Shown: positions 42,749 to 51,867 of the stretch, piece after piece
Layout: every line of letters begins with the position of its first letter
Numbering within the stretch: the first letter of the stretch is position 1
Assembly: GCA_011523365.1 (NCBI GenBank)
Contig: WTGY01000109.1
Span: forward strand, 38,224-102,223
Length of the DNA stretch: 64,000 nucleotides
Direction: 5' to 3'
Source of the DNA: Caldilineaceae bacterium
GTDB lineage: Bacteria > Chloroflexota > Anaerolineae > Caldilineales > Caldilineaceae
The notes under the pieces: model-generated
What the model was told of the DNA's origin: nothing
The model's input: the letters and a program-made list of their open reading frames with translations, nothing else
The model's database searches: none
Position numbers and translations under genes: made by a program

Positions 42749-43227
42749 GAATTCTTTTCCTTCGATTTATTCCGACTGAAGGCAGTCGGCATTGTCTCAC
42801 GTTGGGCTACATGTTACGACCGCCATGCAGGCATTGTCAAATGGTCCGAGGCAGGGAGAAGCAAGGAGACGCTGTGGATCGGTTGCTGATGCGTTGGGGG
42901 GCCAGCAAAGGGGTCGGCACTATCTAATGCCAGTGCCGTGATGTTTCAGGGGCAGCGCACCCCGATTGCGCCAACACATTGAAGACCAGGACCTCTTTCT
43001 CACTTCCTCAGCCTGAATGGACGTACCTCAGACGCAGTACTTCCCATTCTCCAGGTTCCAAGCCTGAAGGACTCTTCGACCTTCAGTGGACTCTCACCTG
43101 ACCAGTAGCCAGCAGGGGTCGTCCGGCCATGTCTTCTGATCCCCGCGCAAGAGTCTGGCATTCATTCGGAAGAGATCGTAGACTAAGTACTGAACTCATT
43201 CGTATGTATTGTCAATGGGAGAAAACC
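42749..43227. other. intergenic region, no feature seen
   Basis: A 479-bp gap between the divergent aldolase-like (-) and DUF899 (+) genes. It should contain two promoters, but I could not recognise confident boxes, repeats or RNA genes. Confidence 0.5.
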
Positions 43228-43830
43228 ATGTCCGAAAACGACGCTCAATTTGACAAGGAACTCGAAGCCGCCTATCTGGAACTCGACGAGGCGAGGAGGA
43301 AACTGGCCGAACTGCGCAGGAAGCTTCCCCACGAGGCCGTTGAAGACTACCTGCTTCAAGGCCCGAACGGCCCGATCAGTCTGTCCGCTCTGTTCGGTGA
43401 CAGAAACGACCTCATTCTCGTCCACAACATGGGCTCCAGATGTTCCTATTGCACCATGTGGGCCGACAATTTCAATGGAGTCGCACACCATCTGCAGGAC
43501 CGCGCGGCCTTTGTGCTCGTTTCGCCTGACAGCCCAGCCGAGCAGCAGGAGTTTGCACGCGGGCGGGGCTGGCGCTTCCCCGTCTACTCCGCTCAAGGAT
43601 CGGCATTCACCGCCGACATGGGCTTTCAGAGCAGTGAAGGCGGCTTCATGTCTGGCTACCAGCCTGGCGTCTCAGTATTCCGCAAGAGCGACGATGGCAG
43701 CATCATACGCGTAGCCAAAGACCACTTCGGGCCCGGCGATTCCTACTGCGGCGCGTGGCATCTGTTCGACCTGCTCCCCGACGGCCCTGCAGGATGGAAC
43801 CCACAGTTCGAATACCCCGATCAGAAATAG
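43228..43830 (+). CDS. DUF899 family thioredoxin-like protein
   Basis: A 200-aa protein of the DUF899 family. An N-terminal coiled segment (ELDEARRKLAELRRKLPHEAVEDY) leads into a thioredoxin-like fold with the conserved LILVHNMGSRCSYCTMWADNFNG block, where Cys-x-x-Cys would be the redox pair. It then has FVLVSPDSPAEQQEFARGRGWRFPVYSA and a C-terminal YCGAWHLFDLLPDG. A redox role is inferred; substrates are not known. The ATG at 43228 has GGGAG upstream, while the longer frame (from 43129) adds a non-family N-terminus. Single gene, followed by a strong hairpin. Confidence 0.85.
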   Translation: MSENDAQFDKELEAAYLELDEARRKLAELRRKLPHEAVEDYLLQGPNGPISLSALFGDRNDLILVHNMGSRCSYCTMWADNFNGVAHHLQDRAAFVLVSPDSPAEQQEFARGRGWRFPVYSAQGSAFTADMGFQSSEGGFMSGYQPGVSVFRKSDDGSIIRVAKDHFGPGDSYCGAWHLFDLLPDGPAGWNPQFEYPDQK

Positions 43831-43843
43831 TTTTCCTCAGGAA

Positions 43844-43881
43844 GAAAGAGGCGGTGAGTTTCAGTTAGCGCCGCCTCTTTC
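43844..43881 (+). terminator. hairpin terminator after the DUF899 gene
   Basis: A perfect 11-bp stem GAAAGAGGCGG (43844-43854) / CCGCCTCTTTC (43871-43881) with a 16-base loop, 13 bp past the stop. No T run follows. Confidence 0.65.
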
Positions 43882-43990
43882 GCGGGTGCCTTGACTACAG
43901 GATATGTGACTCAAATGTCTCTGTCTACTGCGATGGAGTTTCGACCGGGAGACGTCATTTGAGGGCGCGCTGTGCGCGTGTGCCAGCCAA

Positions 43991-44370
43991 GCGTGCATCC
44001 CAGACATTGGGGCGGGAACAGTCCGGAGGGGAGTTCATGCCAGGGGCGGCTGGAATTGCATGCCCGCTCTTTGAGAACCGATGGGCAGCGGCCAAAAGAG
44101 GCCTTGCCGGGAGTTCCGCTGACTTGGAGGGCCCAGGGCAGGCACAAGGCCGGCACGTGCGGGGTCCTGATGGGACTGGAAGAACGTGGTTTGACGAAAT
44201 CCTTTCGGATGGGCACCCGTCACCAGTGTCGACACACTGTCGACGAGGGATGTTGTAGGAGAGGGGGCGTTGCGGGGGCGGAGCCCCCGCACAAGGGAGG
44301 CCGCTTGCGGCCGACCGCCCAGAAAAGTGGTAGTCAGTGGTTAGTGGTCAGTTGTCAGAGACGTCGTTTC
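43991..44370 (+). repeat. dispersed repeat, copy C (full length, diverged)
   Basis: The same order of blocks as copies A and B, but more diverged: GTGCATCC-AGA-TTGGGGCGGGAACAG at the left, CAAGGCCGGCACGTGCGGGGT in the middle, GGGCACCCGTCACCAGTGTCGACAC, then ATGTTGTAGGAGAGGGGGCG. Core: closing stem 44265-44269/44316-44320, hairpin 1 at 44272-44290, hairpin 2 GGCCGC-TT-GCGGCC at 44299-44312, different in sequence from copies A and D but still paired. The tail is GGTCAGTTGTCAGAGACGTC. Located between the DUF899 and ATP-grasp genes. Confidence 0.88.
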
Positions 44371-44957
44371 ATCTGCCTCAGGGTTGAACGTGGCATGGCC
44401 AGGTTCTGTCGCTGCCAAAGAATCACGTGGAATAGCCCTGTACCGGGATGCATACCCAGCCGACGCAGACTTTCTTTCTGTGTCAGGACTGAAATCTAAC
44501 CAAACACCTCAGATATCCTCATTCTGACATAGCAACGGTTGACTTCCCGCACAGACCAGGCGATCTTGAGGCCTAAATGCCCGTACCATTGCGGGCACCA
44601 CTCCAGTGTGTGCCATGCGCGGCCTGCCAGGAAACTTAGTGCTTCTTCAAGGAAATTTTCCCGTTTGCATATAAAGACCAAATTTGGGCATAATACGCAA
44701 ATTCCTTCTTTCGGGCCTGATCTTTTGTGAATTTGAAAGGTTAATTGCGGCAACAATCCTCACGAGCAGGTCGGAGTGAAATCAAAGAGTCCACTGCGGC
44801 GGGGCCAGTTAGGCTACAAATCACAACCCAGAGATTTTCTCAGATCGCGAGGCGATCATGAGTGTTGCTTACCGACTGGCAGCAAGCCCATAAGGACTTT
44901 CGAACAGCTCTCAATGGTGCCAGCTGAAAAGCGCTAATCTGAACAACACCAACGGCG
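44371..44957. other. AT-richer intergenic region upstream of the ATP-grasp operon
   Basis: About 590 bp without a convincing gene. A minus-strand frame at 44496-44756 (86 codons) has no ribosome site and no known motif. The stretch 44640-44710 is AT-rich (TTTGCATATAAAG ... GGCATAATACGC) and may hold the operon promoter, but the boxes are not consensus. Confidence 0.45.
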
Positions 44958-46451
44958 GTGAAGAGCGTGCCAACACAAGACGAGACTGTAAACGAGAGTG
45001 CCATAAGCCTGTTCAGCAACTATGCATTGGACGGGTCCATCTTCGATGAGATGTTTCAGGAGAACGGTCGACCGAGAGAATCGTATCAGAAGCTGCTTCA
45101 AAGCATTCTTGAGCTTCAAGCCAGTGAGTTGACACAGCGCCAACAGGCCGCAGACCTCACGTTCCTGAACCGGGGCATCACCTTCACTGTCTACGGTGAA
45201 GACTCCACAATCGAACGCATCTTCCCCTACGATATCTTGCCCCGCATCATCAGTGACGAAGAGTGGAAAAAGATTGAAAGCGGTTTGCGTCAGCGCATTC
45301 ACGCCATCAATCTCTTCCTGCGAGACGTCTACCACGAGGGGCGCATTTTGCAGGAAGGCAAAGTGCCTTTCGATTTGATTTACAGTTGCGCAAACTACCA
45401 GCGAGAAATGCGCGGCGTCAAGGTCGCCAATGACGTATACACCTCTATCGTCGGCACCGATCTCGTTCGCCTACCGGACGGCGAGTTCGCCGTATTGGAG
45501 GACAATCTGCGCGTGCCCAGCGGCGTCTCCTACATGCTCGCCAACCGTGAGGTGATGACCCAGGTGTTCCCGGGCATGTTCGGCGGCTATGGGATCAGAC
45601 CCATTGGCCATTACGGCCAGGCTTTGCTGGAACAGTTACAGACGCTTTCGCCCAAGGGGAGAGACGCGACGATCGTTCTTCTGACTCCCGGTATATTCAA
45701 TTCGGCCTACTTTGAGCATACTTTTCTTGCACGCGTCATGGGAATCGAGCTGGTCGAAGGAGCCGATCTACTCATTCATGACGGATTCGTCTACATGCGC
45801 ACGACCAGCGGCCTGCAGCGCGTCGACGTAATCTACCGCCGCATCGATGACGAATTCATCGACCCGCTTCATTTTGAGCCCGATTCGGTCCTGGGCGTTC
45901 CCGGCCTTTTCAATGCCTATCGCGCCGGAAACATTACACTGGCCAACGCAATTGGCACGGGGATCGCGGACGACAAGGCAGTCTACGCTTTCGTTCCCGA
46001 GATGATCCGCTACTACCTGGGTGAGGAGCCAATCCTTCGGAATGTCGAGACCTATCTGTGCTTACGGGATGACGAGCGGGCGCATGTGCTGGACAACCTT
46101 GACAAGCTGGTGGTGAAAGCCGTCGGTGAGTCCGGGGGGTACGGTATGCTGATTGGGCCGTACAGTACGGCCAAAGAACGTGAAAGCTTCCGCCAGCAAG
46201 TACTGGAGAATCCCCGCAACTACATCGCCCAGCCAACTCTGAGCCTATCGCGTGCTCCTTGTTACATCAATGGAAACGTAGTCTCGCGTCATGTTGACTT
46301 GCGGCCGTTTATTCTTTACGGCGGAGAGCAGGAAAACACTGTCATTGTACCGGGTGGACTGACGCGGGTGGCCCTACGTGAGGGATCGCTTGTGGTCAAT
46401 TCTTCCCAAGGAGGGGGCAGTAAGGATACGTGGGTCTTGCAAGAAAACTGA
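44958..46451 (+). CDS. circularly permuted ATP-grasp protein
   Basis: A 497-aa member of the circularly permuted type 2 ATP-grasp family: [30 protein letters not shown] near the N-terminus, [54 protein letters not shown], and a Lys/Gly nucleotide-binding region [17 protein letters not shown]. The C-terminal [12 protein letters not shown]...[11 protein letters not shown] type segment is conserved. It is predicted to ligate a carboxylate to an amine using ATP, forming a peptide-like bond. The GTG at 44958 is used; another GTG at 44967 is about equally likely. It is the first gene of a three-gene operon with an alpha-E and a transglutaminase protein, 22-bp gaps. Confidence 0.9.
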   Translation: MKSVPTQDETVNESAISLFSNYALDGSIFDEMFQENGRPRESYQKLLQSILELQASELTQRQQAADLTFLNRGITFTVYGEDSTIERIFPYDILPRIISDEEWKKIESGLRQRIHAINLFLRDVYHEGRILQEGKVPFDLIYSCANYQREMRGVKVANDVYTSIVGTDLVRLPDGEFAVLEDNLRVPSGVSYMLANREVMTQVFPGMFGGYGIRPIGHYGQALLEQLQTLSPKGRDATIVLLTPGIFNSAYFEHTFLARVMGIELVEGADLLIHDGFVYMRTTSGLQRVDVIYRRIDDEFIDPLHFEPDSVLGVPGLFNAYRAGNITLANAIGTGIADDKAVYAFVPEMIRYYLGEEPILRNVETYLCLRDDERAHVLDNLDKLVVKAVGESGGYGMLIGPYSTAKERESFRQQVLENPRNYIAQPTLSLSRAPCYINGNVVSRHVDLRPFILYGGEQENTVIVPGGLTRVALREGSLVVNSSQGGGSKDTWVLQEN

Positions 46452-46473
46452 TTCAGAAAGAGGAATAGCGCCA

Positions 46474-47451
46474 ATGTTATCCAGATCTGCTGACAGTATG
46501 TACTGGATCGGCCGGTACATGGAGAGGGCAGAGAACACGATCCGCCTGCTGAGAGTGAGACTGAATTTCATGGTCGGGCAGGCCGCTCAGCACGGCAACG
46601 ACCGCGGCTGGCAGCAGTTTTTCTCCGCGTTGCGGCAGCCGCCTCCGGCGATGAAAAACGGCGTAGTGGATAGCCAAGTGGCCCTGCAGATGGCCCACGA
46701 TCTCACTTTCAACGCCGACAATCAGACCTCGATTTCGGGCTGCATCAATCTGGCCCGGTCGAACGCGCGTACCGTCAGATCCCAGCTGAGTAGTCAGCTC
46801 TGGGAACACATGAACCGGCTTTATCTGCGTCTTCACGCCTGGCAAGGCCACCAGAACTGGCACGAGGAACGCGACAATTTCTTCAGGGAACTTGAAAGCA
46901 GTGTCTCCCTCTTTCAAGGACTTGCTCTCTCATCGCTCTTGCACGATGAAGGGTGGCTGTTTATCCAAATCGGAGGTCATCTGGAGCGAATTCTATCTGT
47001 TTGTAGTCTTTTGCAGGCGCACTTCCAACACTTCGGCGTTGATGGCGGCGAGCGGCTGGAGACTGTTGATCCGCTCAACGGAATTGGTGTCCTCCGCGCG
47101 TGTAATTCTTTTGAGTCTTACTGCAGAGTATACGACCCAAGGCCGGAGACGCGTCAGGTAACTTCATTCCTGTTGCTCAATCCATTTCTCCCAAATTCGG
47201 CCCGTTTCAACATTGACCAGATGGCTGACCTGCTGAGGCAGGTTGCCGGAGCAACCGAGACTCGTCGTTCCGGCGACCTGAATCGACTTTCGGGCAAGCT
47301 CCAGGCCCATCTCGAGTACAGTCAGATAGACGACGTAATTGAGATCGGGGCCAATACGTTTGTTACCGACATCATGGAGAGTTGCGATCAGATTCATAGT
47401 GCGCTCCAAGATGCCTATTTCAACTACGATATCGAAGAGGCCTTCGCCTGA
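46474..47451 (+). CDS. alpha-E (DUF403) domain protein
   Basis: The all-helical 325-aa protein starts with the family signature LSRSADSMYWIGRYMERAENTIRLLRV and continues with helices such as NARTVRSQLSSQLWEHMNRLYLRL and FLLLNPFLPNSARFNIDQM. Alpha-E proteins are found next to circularly permuted ATP-grasp enzymes, and in some genomes are fused to them, which suggests one complex; their own activity is unknown. AGAGGA lies before the ATG. The gap to the preceding stop is 22 bp, and to the next start 22 bp. Confidence 0.9.
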   Translation: MLSRSADSMYWIGRYMERAENTIRLLRVRLNFMVGQAAQHGNDRGWQQFFSALRQPPPAMKNGVVDSQVALQMAHDLTFNADNQTSISGCINLARSNARTVRSQLSSQLWEHMNRLYLRLHAWQGHQNWHEERDNFFRELESSVSLFQGLALSSLLHDEGWLFIQIGGHLERILSVCSLLQAHFQHFGVDGGERLETVDPLNGIGVLRACNSFESYCRVYDPRPETRQVTSFLLLNPFLPNSARFNIDQMADLLRQVAGATETRRSGDLNRLSGKLQAHLEYSQIDDVIEIGANTFVTDIMESCDQIHSALQDAYFNYDIEEAFA

Positions 47452-47473
47452 CTCTCCACCCAGAACTCGCGAA

Positions 47474-48448
47474 ATGAAATACTATTCCGTTCACCACCAC
47501 ACCAGGTATCGCTACGACTCCGAAGTCAGGGAGAGTACGATGGAAGTTCGCATGCAGCCTCGCACCGACCGTCAACAGAGGTGCTTGAACTTTCTTTTGG
47601 AGGTGTGGCCGCATGCACAAGTGTTGGCCACGAGCGACTGCATGCAGAATTCCATTCACTATTTCGATATTCCCAGGCGCCACTCCGAGCTGCTCCTGCG
47701 CGCCCAGGCCCTGGTCTTGGTACAGGATTCTAATCCCTTGCCGGGGAACCTCGAGGGGTCAACCTGGAAAGAGTTGGAGGATGTTGCCGCGACCGGTCAG
47801 CACTGGGACTGGCTAACGCCCAGCAGCTACGCACGCCCGACCGCACTACTGTCCAGCTTTGCGGAAGAGGTCAGCTTCGGCAAGGCCAAGGACCCCCTTC
47901 ATGCTCTATTTGACGTCAACGAAAAGATTCCCGCCGTAATTGAGTATACGCCGAAGAGCACAGCAGTTGACTCCCCCATCGACACGGCCCTGGAGAATCG
48001 TCGCGGGGTCTGCCAGGATTTTTCGCACATCATGATAGCGCTGCTTCGAAGGGAGGGTATTCCCGCGCGTTATGTCAGCGGCTATATATACCAAGATCCT
48101 GAAAGAAAAGACGATAGCGACATTTCCGGGGCTTCACACGCTTGGGTAGAGGCATTTCTCCCCGTGACCGGTTGGATAGGCTTTGACCCGACCAACAACT
48201 CAGTTGTCAGCGACAATCACATCCGAATAGCAGTCGGCCGGGACTACGCGGACGTCCCACCGACCAGGGGGACCTATAAGGGAAATGCGCGCAGCGAGCT
48301 CACTGTTGGCGTCCATATCTCTGAGACCGAAGATGAGGATATCCCTCACGATCTGCTCGACAACGGGCACATCACTGTCAGAGAGTTTGCCGAAGCGGAA
48401 AGCAGCACGAGGCTGCGTATCGATCAGGAACAGCAACAACAGCAATAG
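47474..48448 (+). CDS. transglutaminase-like cysteine protease/transferase
   Basis: A 324-aa protein of the transglutaminase-like superfamily. An N-terminal beta domain (MKYYSVHHHTRYRYDSEVRESTMEVRMQPR) precedes the papain-like core: Cys in RRGVCQDFSHIMIALLRREGIPARYVSGY, His in ASHAWVEAFLPVTGWIGFDPTNN and Asp in DPTNN. The triad looks complete, so hydrolysis or transfer of peptide amide bonds is expected. It is third in the ATP-grasp/alpha-E operon and may cut or remodel the peptide the ligase makes. The C-terminus ends in a run of Gln. No signal peptide. Confidence 0.9.
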   Translation: MKYYSVHHHTRYRYDSEVRESTMEVRMQPRTDRQQRCLNFLLEVWPHAQVLATSDCMQNSIHYFDIPRRHSELLLRAQALVLVQDSNPLPGNLEGSTWKELEDVAATGQHWDWLTPSSYARPTALLSSFAEEVSFGKAKDPLHALFDVNEKIPAVIEYTPKSTAVDSPIDTALENRRGVCQDFSHIMIALLRREGIPARYVSGYIYQDPERKDDSDISGASHAWVEAFLPVTGWIGFDPTNNSVVSDNHIRIAVGRDYADVPPTRGTYKGNARSELTVGVHISETEDEDIPHDLLDNGHITVREFAEAESSTRLRIDQEQQQQQ

Positions 48449-48464
48449 GCTCGGATATGGAAAA

Positions 48465-48490
48465 AGGGCCGTTCGCGAGCGAACCGACCC
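48465..48490. terminator. hairpin between convergent genes
   Basis: GTTCGC-GA-GCGAAC (48471-48484) with partial extension by flanking GGCC/GACC, between the transglutaminase gene (+) and the NIPSNAP gene (-). On the plus strand it is preceded by AAAAAG, which would be a T run for minus-strand transcripts. Confidence 0.5.
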
Positions 48491-48547
48491 AATTCTGGCG
48501 AGCAATTTGTTGTCGAGACTTCAGGGCGTATTCTCCCGAAATTGGCC

Positions 48548-48868
48548 CTACTGAATCACAGACTTAGGCGTAGGCACCAAACGCATGACCTTAATGGTCT
48601 CGCGGTTGAGCATGTCAGGAATCTTTGGTCCAATGTCGTTCAGCCAGCCATCGGACTGGTAAACGGCCTCGTACAGGGCCTCTCTATCGGCCTCGTCCTT
48701 GAAGCGGCGCAACCACACGTAGCAGTTCTCATCTTCCTCGTCAATAAAAGACCCGGCAACTACCATGCCTTTCGACACTTGGAAGGGGATAATCACGTTT
48801 TCCATGTATTCAACCCATTCGTCGCGTTTGCCGGGGTGACACTCGTAAATCCTGTACTCGTACAACAT
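48548..48868 (-). CDS. NIPSNAP family protein
   Basis: A 106-aa ferredoxin-like fold protein with the family start MLYEYRIYECHPGKRDEWVEYMENVIIPFQVSKGM and the usual VWLRRFKDEADREALYEAVYQSDGW block. NIPSNAP proteins in bacteria are poorly understood small dimeric alpha/beta barrel domains and often accompany catabolic enzymes. GAGGAG precedes the ATG. It follows the GH4 gene by 35 bp and is likely on the same transcript. Confidence 0.87.
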   Translation of the reverse strand: MLYEYRIYECHPGKRDEWVEYMENVIIPFQVSKGMVVAGSFIDEEDENCYVWLRRFKDEADREALYEAVYQSDGWLNDIGPKIPDMLNRETIKVMRLVPTPKSVIQ

Positions 48869-48903
48869 TGGTTAGTCTCCTCGTTGTTTGGAATCCGGCT
48901 CTG

Positions 48904-50304
48904 TCAGTCTGCAGGAACAGGCTCCGGCTGGGACTGGGTCAGAAGCCGCATCGGTCTGTCTCCCTCGACTTGATAGCGGGAAAAAGTCGGCAGATGCTCC
49001 ACATTGGCAGCGAACATTTCGTTGACCATTTCACGGATTTCGGCCATCGAGAGCACTGCGGTTGTCAAGGGATCGTGAAGAATCGCCTGGAAGATTTTTC
49101 GTGGATCGCCCTCGATAATCCCTTCTACTGCCAGTTCCTCAATTTGAGAGCTCAGGCCCGTTAACATGGCTACCGAAGCCGGCAGCGGTCCGACTCTGAC
49201 GCTCTCCAATCCTTTCTTGCTTGCCCACACAGGAATCTCGACACAAGCTTCGACAGGCAGATTGTCGACCAACGGTGTCGAGCCGTCTCCATTGGGCATG
49301 TTGCCGTTGAACTGAAAGGGTTCCCCTCCTTCAAGCGCGTTTATGATGTAGGCGGCGTACTCGTATCCGCGCGTCAGGTTCAGTGGTGCCGGGTCGTCGA
49401 GCCAGGCGCGAATCTGCACTTCCCAATCATCTTCACGCGCAGAATAATGTTTCAGGACATAGGCGTATTCGCCTGGGTTCCAGCCTGTGCCATGCGTGCA
49501 GTACATTTCAATCAGGTCTGGCCGCTTCCGGAACCAGGGGTTGTACTCCGAGTGATGGCCGCTGGACTCGGTCGGGTAGTAGTCAAGGTGCAAGAACATT
49601 TCGTTGCGCACCTGCTCTTCGTTGTAGACCTCGGGCCTTTCAGTGATCGCCTTGCGGATCAGCGGGTAGGCGTCCTCGCCATTCCACTCATACTTCAGAT
49701 ACCAGGCCATGTGGTTTATGCCGGCACAGGTGTAAGTAATCTCTTCAGGTGGCGCCCCGATCCAGCGAGCAAGCATAGTTGCGGTGCCCTGCACGCTATG
49801 GCAGAGGCCGGTGGCGACGATACCGGTCTCCTTTTGGATCGCACGGCAGTTGATCACCATCGGGTTGGTATAGTTGAGCATGACGGCGTCGGGGCACAGT
49901 CGCTCCATGTCTCGAGCAATGTCTACCATCACAGGTGTGGTGCGCATAGATCGAAAAATGCCGGAAGGGCCGCGCGTGTCGCCGATATTGGTGTCGATCC
50001 CGTACCGCTTGGGAATCTCTATGTCTGTACGCCAAACGTCGGTCTGGCCAATGAGGATGGTGACGATCACGTAGTCCGCGCCGGCTAACGCTTCTTCCCG
50101 GCTGAGGGTTGTCTCGACCGTAGCGGAATAGTTCCCTTCGCGAACGATTCGTCGCACCGCCTGCTCGATATAGCCCAGCTTCGAGGGGTCGATATCCATC
50201 AAGCAGATGGTGGCGTCTTCAAGACGAGAAAACGTCAGTACGTCTTTGACCAGCTTTCGAGTGAAGCCGAAGCTGCCGGCTCCGATAAATGTAACTTTCG
50301 GCAA
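48904..50304 (-). CDS. glycoside hydrolase family 4 (alpha-galactosidase/galacturonidase type)
   Basis: The 466-aa NAD- and metal-dependent GH4 enzyme begins with the Rossmann motif [20 protein letters not shown] and contains [13 protein letters not shown] ([13 protein letters not shown]), [30 protein letters not shown] and the metal-site [10 protein letters not shown]. The Cys-His-Ser-Val signature is found in alpha-galactosidases (MelA) and the alpha-galacturonidase LplD, not in the CHE, CHG or CDMP subgroups. Given uxuA and a uronate-dehydrogenase-like gene in this window, galacturonoside cleavage is a reasonable but unproven option. GAGGAGGT precedes the ATG. Confidence 0.88.
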   Translation of the reverse strand: MPKVTFIGAGSFGFTRKLVKDVLTFSRLEDATICLMDIDPSKLGYIEQAVRRIVREGNYSATVETTLSREEALAGADYVIVTILIGQTDVWRTDIEIPKRYGIDTNIGDTRGPSGIFRSMRTTPVMVDIARDMERLCPDAVMLNYTNPMVINCRAIQKETGIVATGLCHSVQGTATMLARWIGAPPEEITYTCAGINHMAWYLKYEWNGEDAYPLIRKAITERPEVYNEEQVRNEMFLHLDYYPTESSGHHSEYNPWFRKRPDLIEMYCTHGTGWNPGEYAYVLKHYSAREDDWEVQIRAWLDDPAPLNLTRGYEYAAYIINALEGGEPFQFNGNMPNGDGSTPLVDNLPVEACVEIPVWASKKGLESVRVGPLPASVAMLTGLSSQIEELAVEGIIEGDPRKIFQAILHDPLTTAVLSMAEIREMVNEMFAANVEHLPTFSRYQVEGDRPMRLLTQSQPEPVPAD

Positions 50305-50477
50305 GGGAATACCTCCTCTTGAGAACAGATCAGAGTCGGGAACTGAGCCCGGTCTGGGTTGTTCAGATAGACAGGTTTCGGCGCTACCCTAGAATGGCGC
50401 CGGCCCTGCTGGCCAGTGAACTCCTCTGCTGCAAGATCATAGCACACGGTCCCGGCATTGTATTCTCAACAGCGCGA

Positions 50478-50840
50478 CTATACCCGCAGGATTCGGCCAA
50501 AGAACGGTACGGGGGAGCGACGTGCACGAAGCGCATTGACAATTCCGGCAACCCAAGCGACCACCACTGCCAGGTAAACGGCGACCACTAGTGCGAACAC
50601 ATAGGCTGCGACGACCCCGCCGAACGGCAACAGGGAGATGAGCCACGAGAACAGAACCCAGACTGCGGGGGCCAGAATCAGTGCTGCGACGATTGATAGG
50701 GACTGCATCGCGTGGAACCTCGAAAATGAATCGTCCTTTCGCAACGCCAGGATATAGGCGGGCCCGAGGACGGGCACCAGATAGGCCAATAGGGCTGCGT
50801 CGACGTTCAAACCGCTCCTTGACGATTCGTTCGCGGTCAT
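50478..50840 (-). CDS. small membrane protein (DUF4870-like)
   Basis: A 120-aa protein with three to four hydrophobic segments: [19 protein letters not shown], the amphipathic linker [31 protein letters not shown], and [29 protein letters not shown]. The Phe-His-Ala-x-Gln-Ser (FHAMQS) motif is characteristic of DUF4870/Tic20-like small membrane proteins. Its ATG overlaps the stop of oppF (ATGA), making it the last gene of the transporter operon. A function in transport is not implied. Confidence 0.75.
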   Translation of the reverse strand: MTANESSRSGLNVDAALLAYLVPVLGPAYILALRKDDSFSRFHAMQSLSIVAALILAPAVWVLFSWLISLLPFGGVVAAYVFALVVAVYLAVVVAWVAGIVNALRARRSPVPFFGRILRV

Positions 50841-51853
50841 ACTCCCTCTCCAATTCCTTGCAGCGCCAACTCGCGGGCGAAGTGACAACTGGCAAAGTGT
50901 CCCGGTTCAATCTCTTCGAGGTGGGGCTCCTCTTGCTTACACTGGTCCTGGGCATAGAGGCAACGGGGATGAAACACGCACCCGGAGGGCGGATTGGCCG
51001 GACTGGGTATATCGCCTTCGAGGATTATCCGATTCAGCTGTATGTCAGGGTCCGCAGGCGGAATGGCCGAAACCAGTGCCTCGGTATAGGGGTGAAGCGG
51101 CCGTCGGAGAAGCCTTTCTGAATCGGCAATCTCCACCAGCCGGCCGACGTACATGACGGCAATGCGGTCGCACATGTGCTCTACAACGGAGAGGTCGTGG
51201 GCGATAAAGAGATAGGTCAGTCCCAGTTCTTCCTTCAATTCCTGAAGAAGGTTTAACACTTGTGCCTGAATCGACACATCCAAGGCCGAGACCGGTTCGT
51301 CAGCAATGATCAGGCGCGGCCTGAGCGCCAGCGTCCGGGCCAGTCCAATTCGCTGCCGCTGTCCTCCGGAGAACTCATGGGGATAGCGGCGCATATAGTT
51401 CGGATCCAGCCCGACCGCCGTCATCAGTTCAGAGACCCTGTCCTCCAACTCGCGGCCGGAGGCCTCCTTGTGGATGATGAGCGGTTCACCGATGAGGTCT
51501 TTCACAGTCAGTCGAGGATTCAACGAACTGAAGGGATCCTGAAAGATCATGCGCATCTCTTTGCGCAGCGGCTTCATATCGGCCTGGTCGATATTGGCGA
51601 TATCGAGGCGTTCGCCTTCGGCAGAGGTGTACCAGATCTCGCCGTCCGTCGGATCATAAAGCCGCAGCACCGACCGCCCGACCGTGGTCTTGCCGGAGCC
51701 ACTTTCACCAACGAGCCCCAAGGCTTCGTTGCGGCTAATCGCGAAACTTACTCCGTCAACGGCCTTGACGTGCCCGACTATTCGCTGCAGGAAACCCTTA
51801 CGAATAGGAAACCACTGTTTCAGGCCGTTGACTTCAAGTAGGGCTTCTTCCAT
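50837..51853 (-). CDS. oppF: oligopeptide ABC transporter ATPase, OppF type
   Basis: A 338-aa ATPase with Walker [22 protein letters not shown]-loop [15 protein letters not shown], signature [15 protein letters not shown], Walker [13 protein letters not shown] and H-loop [12 protein letters not shown]. The C-terminal extension has the oligopeptide-family cysteine cluster ([20 protein letters not shown]), which can bind an iron-sulfur cluster. It pairs with the OppD-type ATPase (60284-61336) to power uptake through the two permeases. It lies 14 bp downstream of the cytochrome gene. Confidence 0.92.
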   Translation of the reverse strand: MEEALLEVNGLKQWFPIRKGFLQRIVGHVKAVDGVSFAISRNEALGLVGESGSGKTTVGRSVLRLYDPTDGEIWYTSAEGERLDIANIDQADMKPLRKEMRMIFQDPFSSLNPRLTVKDLIGEPLIIHKEASGRELEDRVSELMTAVGLDPNYMRRYPHEFSGGQRQRIGLARTLALRPRLIIADEPVSALDVSIQAQVLNLLQELKEELGLTYLFIAHDLSVVEHMCDRIAVMYVGRLVEIADSERLLRRPLHPYTEALVSAIPPADPDIQLNRIILEGDIPSPANPPSGCVFHPRCLYAQDQCKQEEPHLEEIEPGHFASCHFARELALQGIGEGV

Positions 51854-51867
51854 GTTTCGTCATTGCT

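Noticed and set aside
44496..44756. Possible 86-aa minus-strand gene or transposase remnant
   Set aside because: No ribosome site and no recognisable motif; the stretch reads as non-coding.
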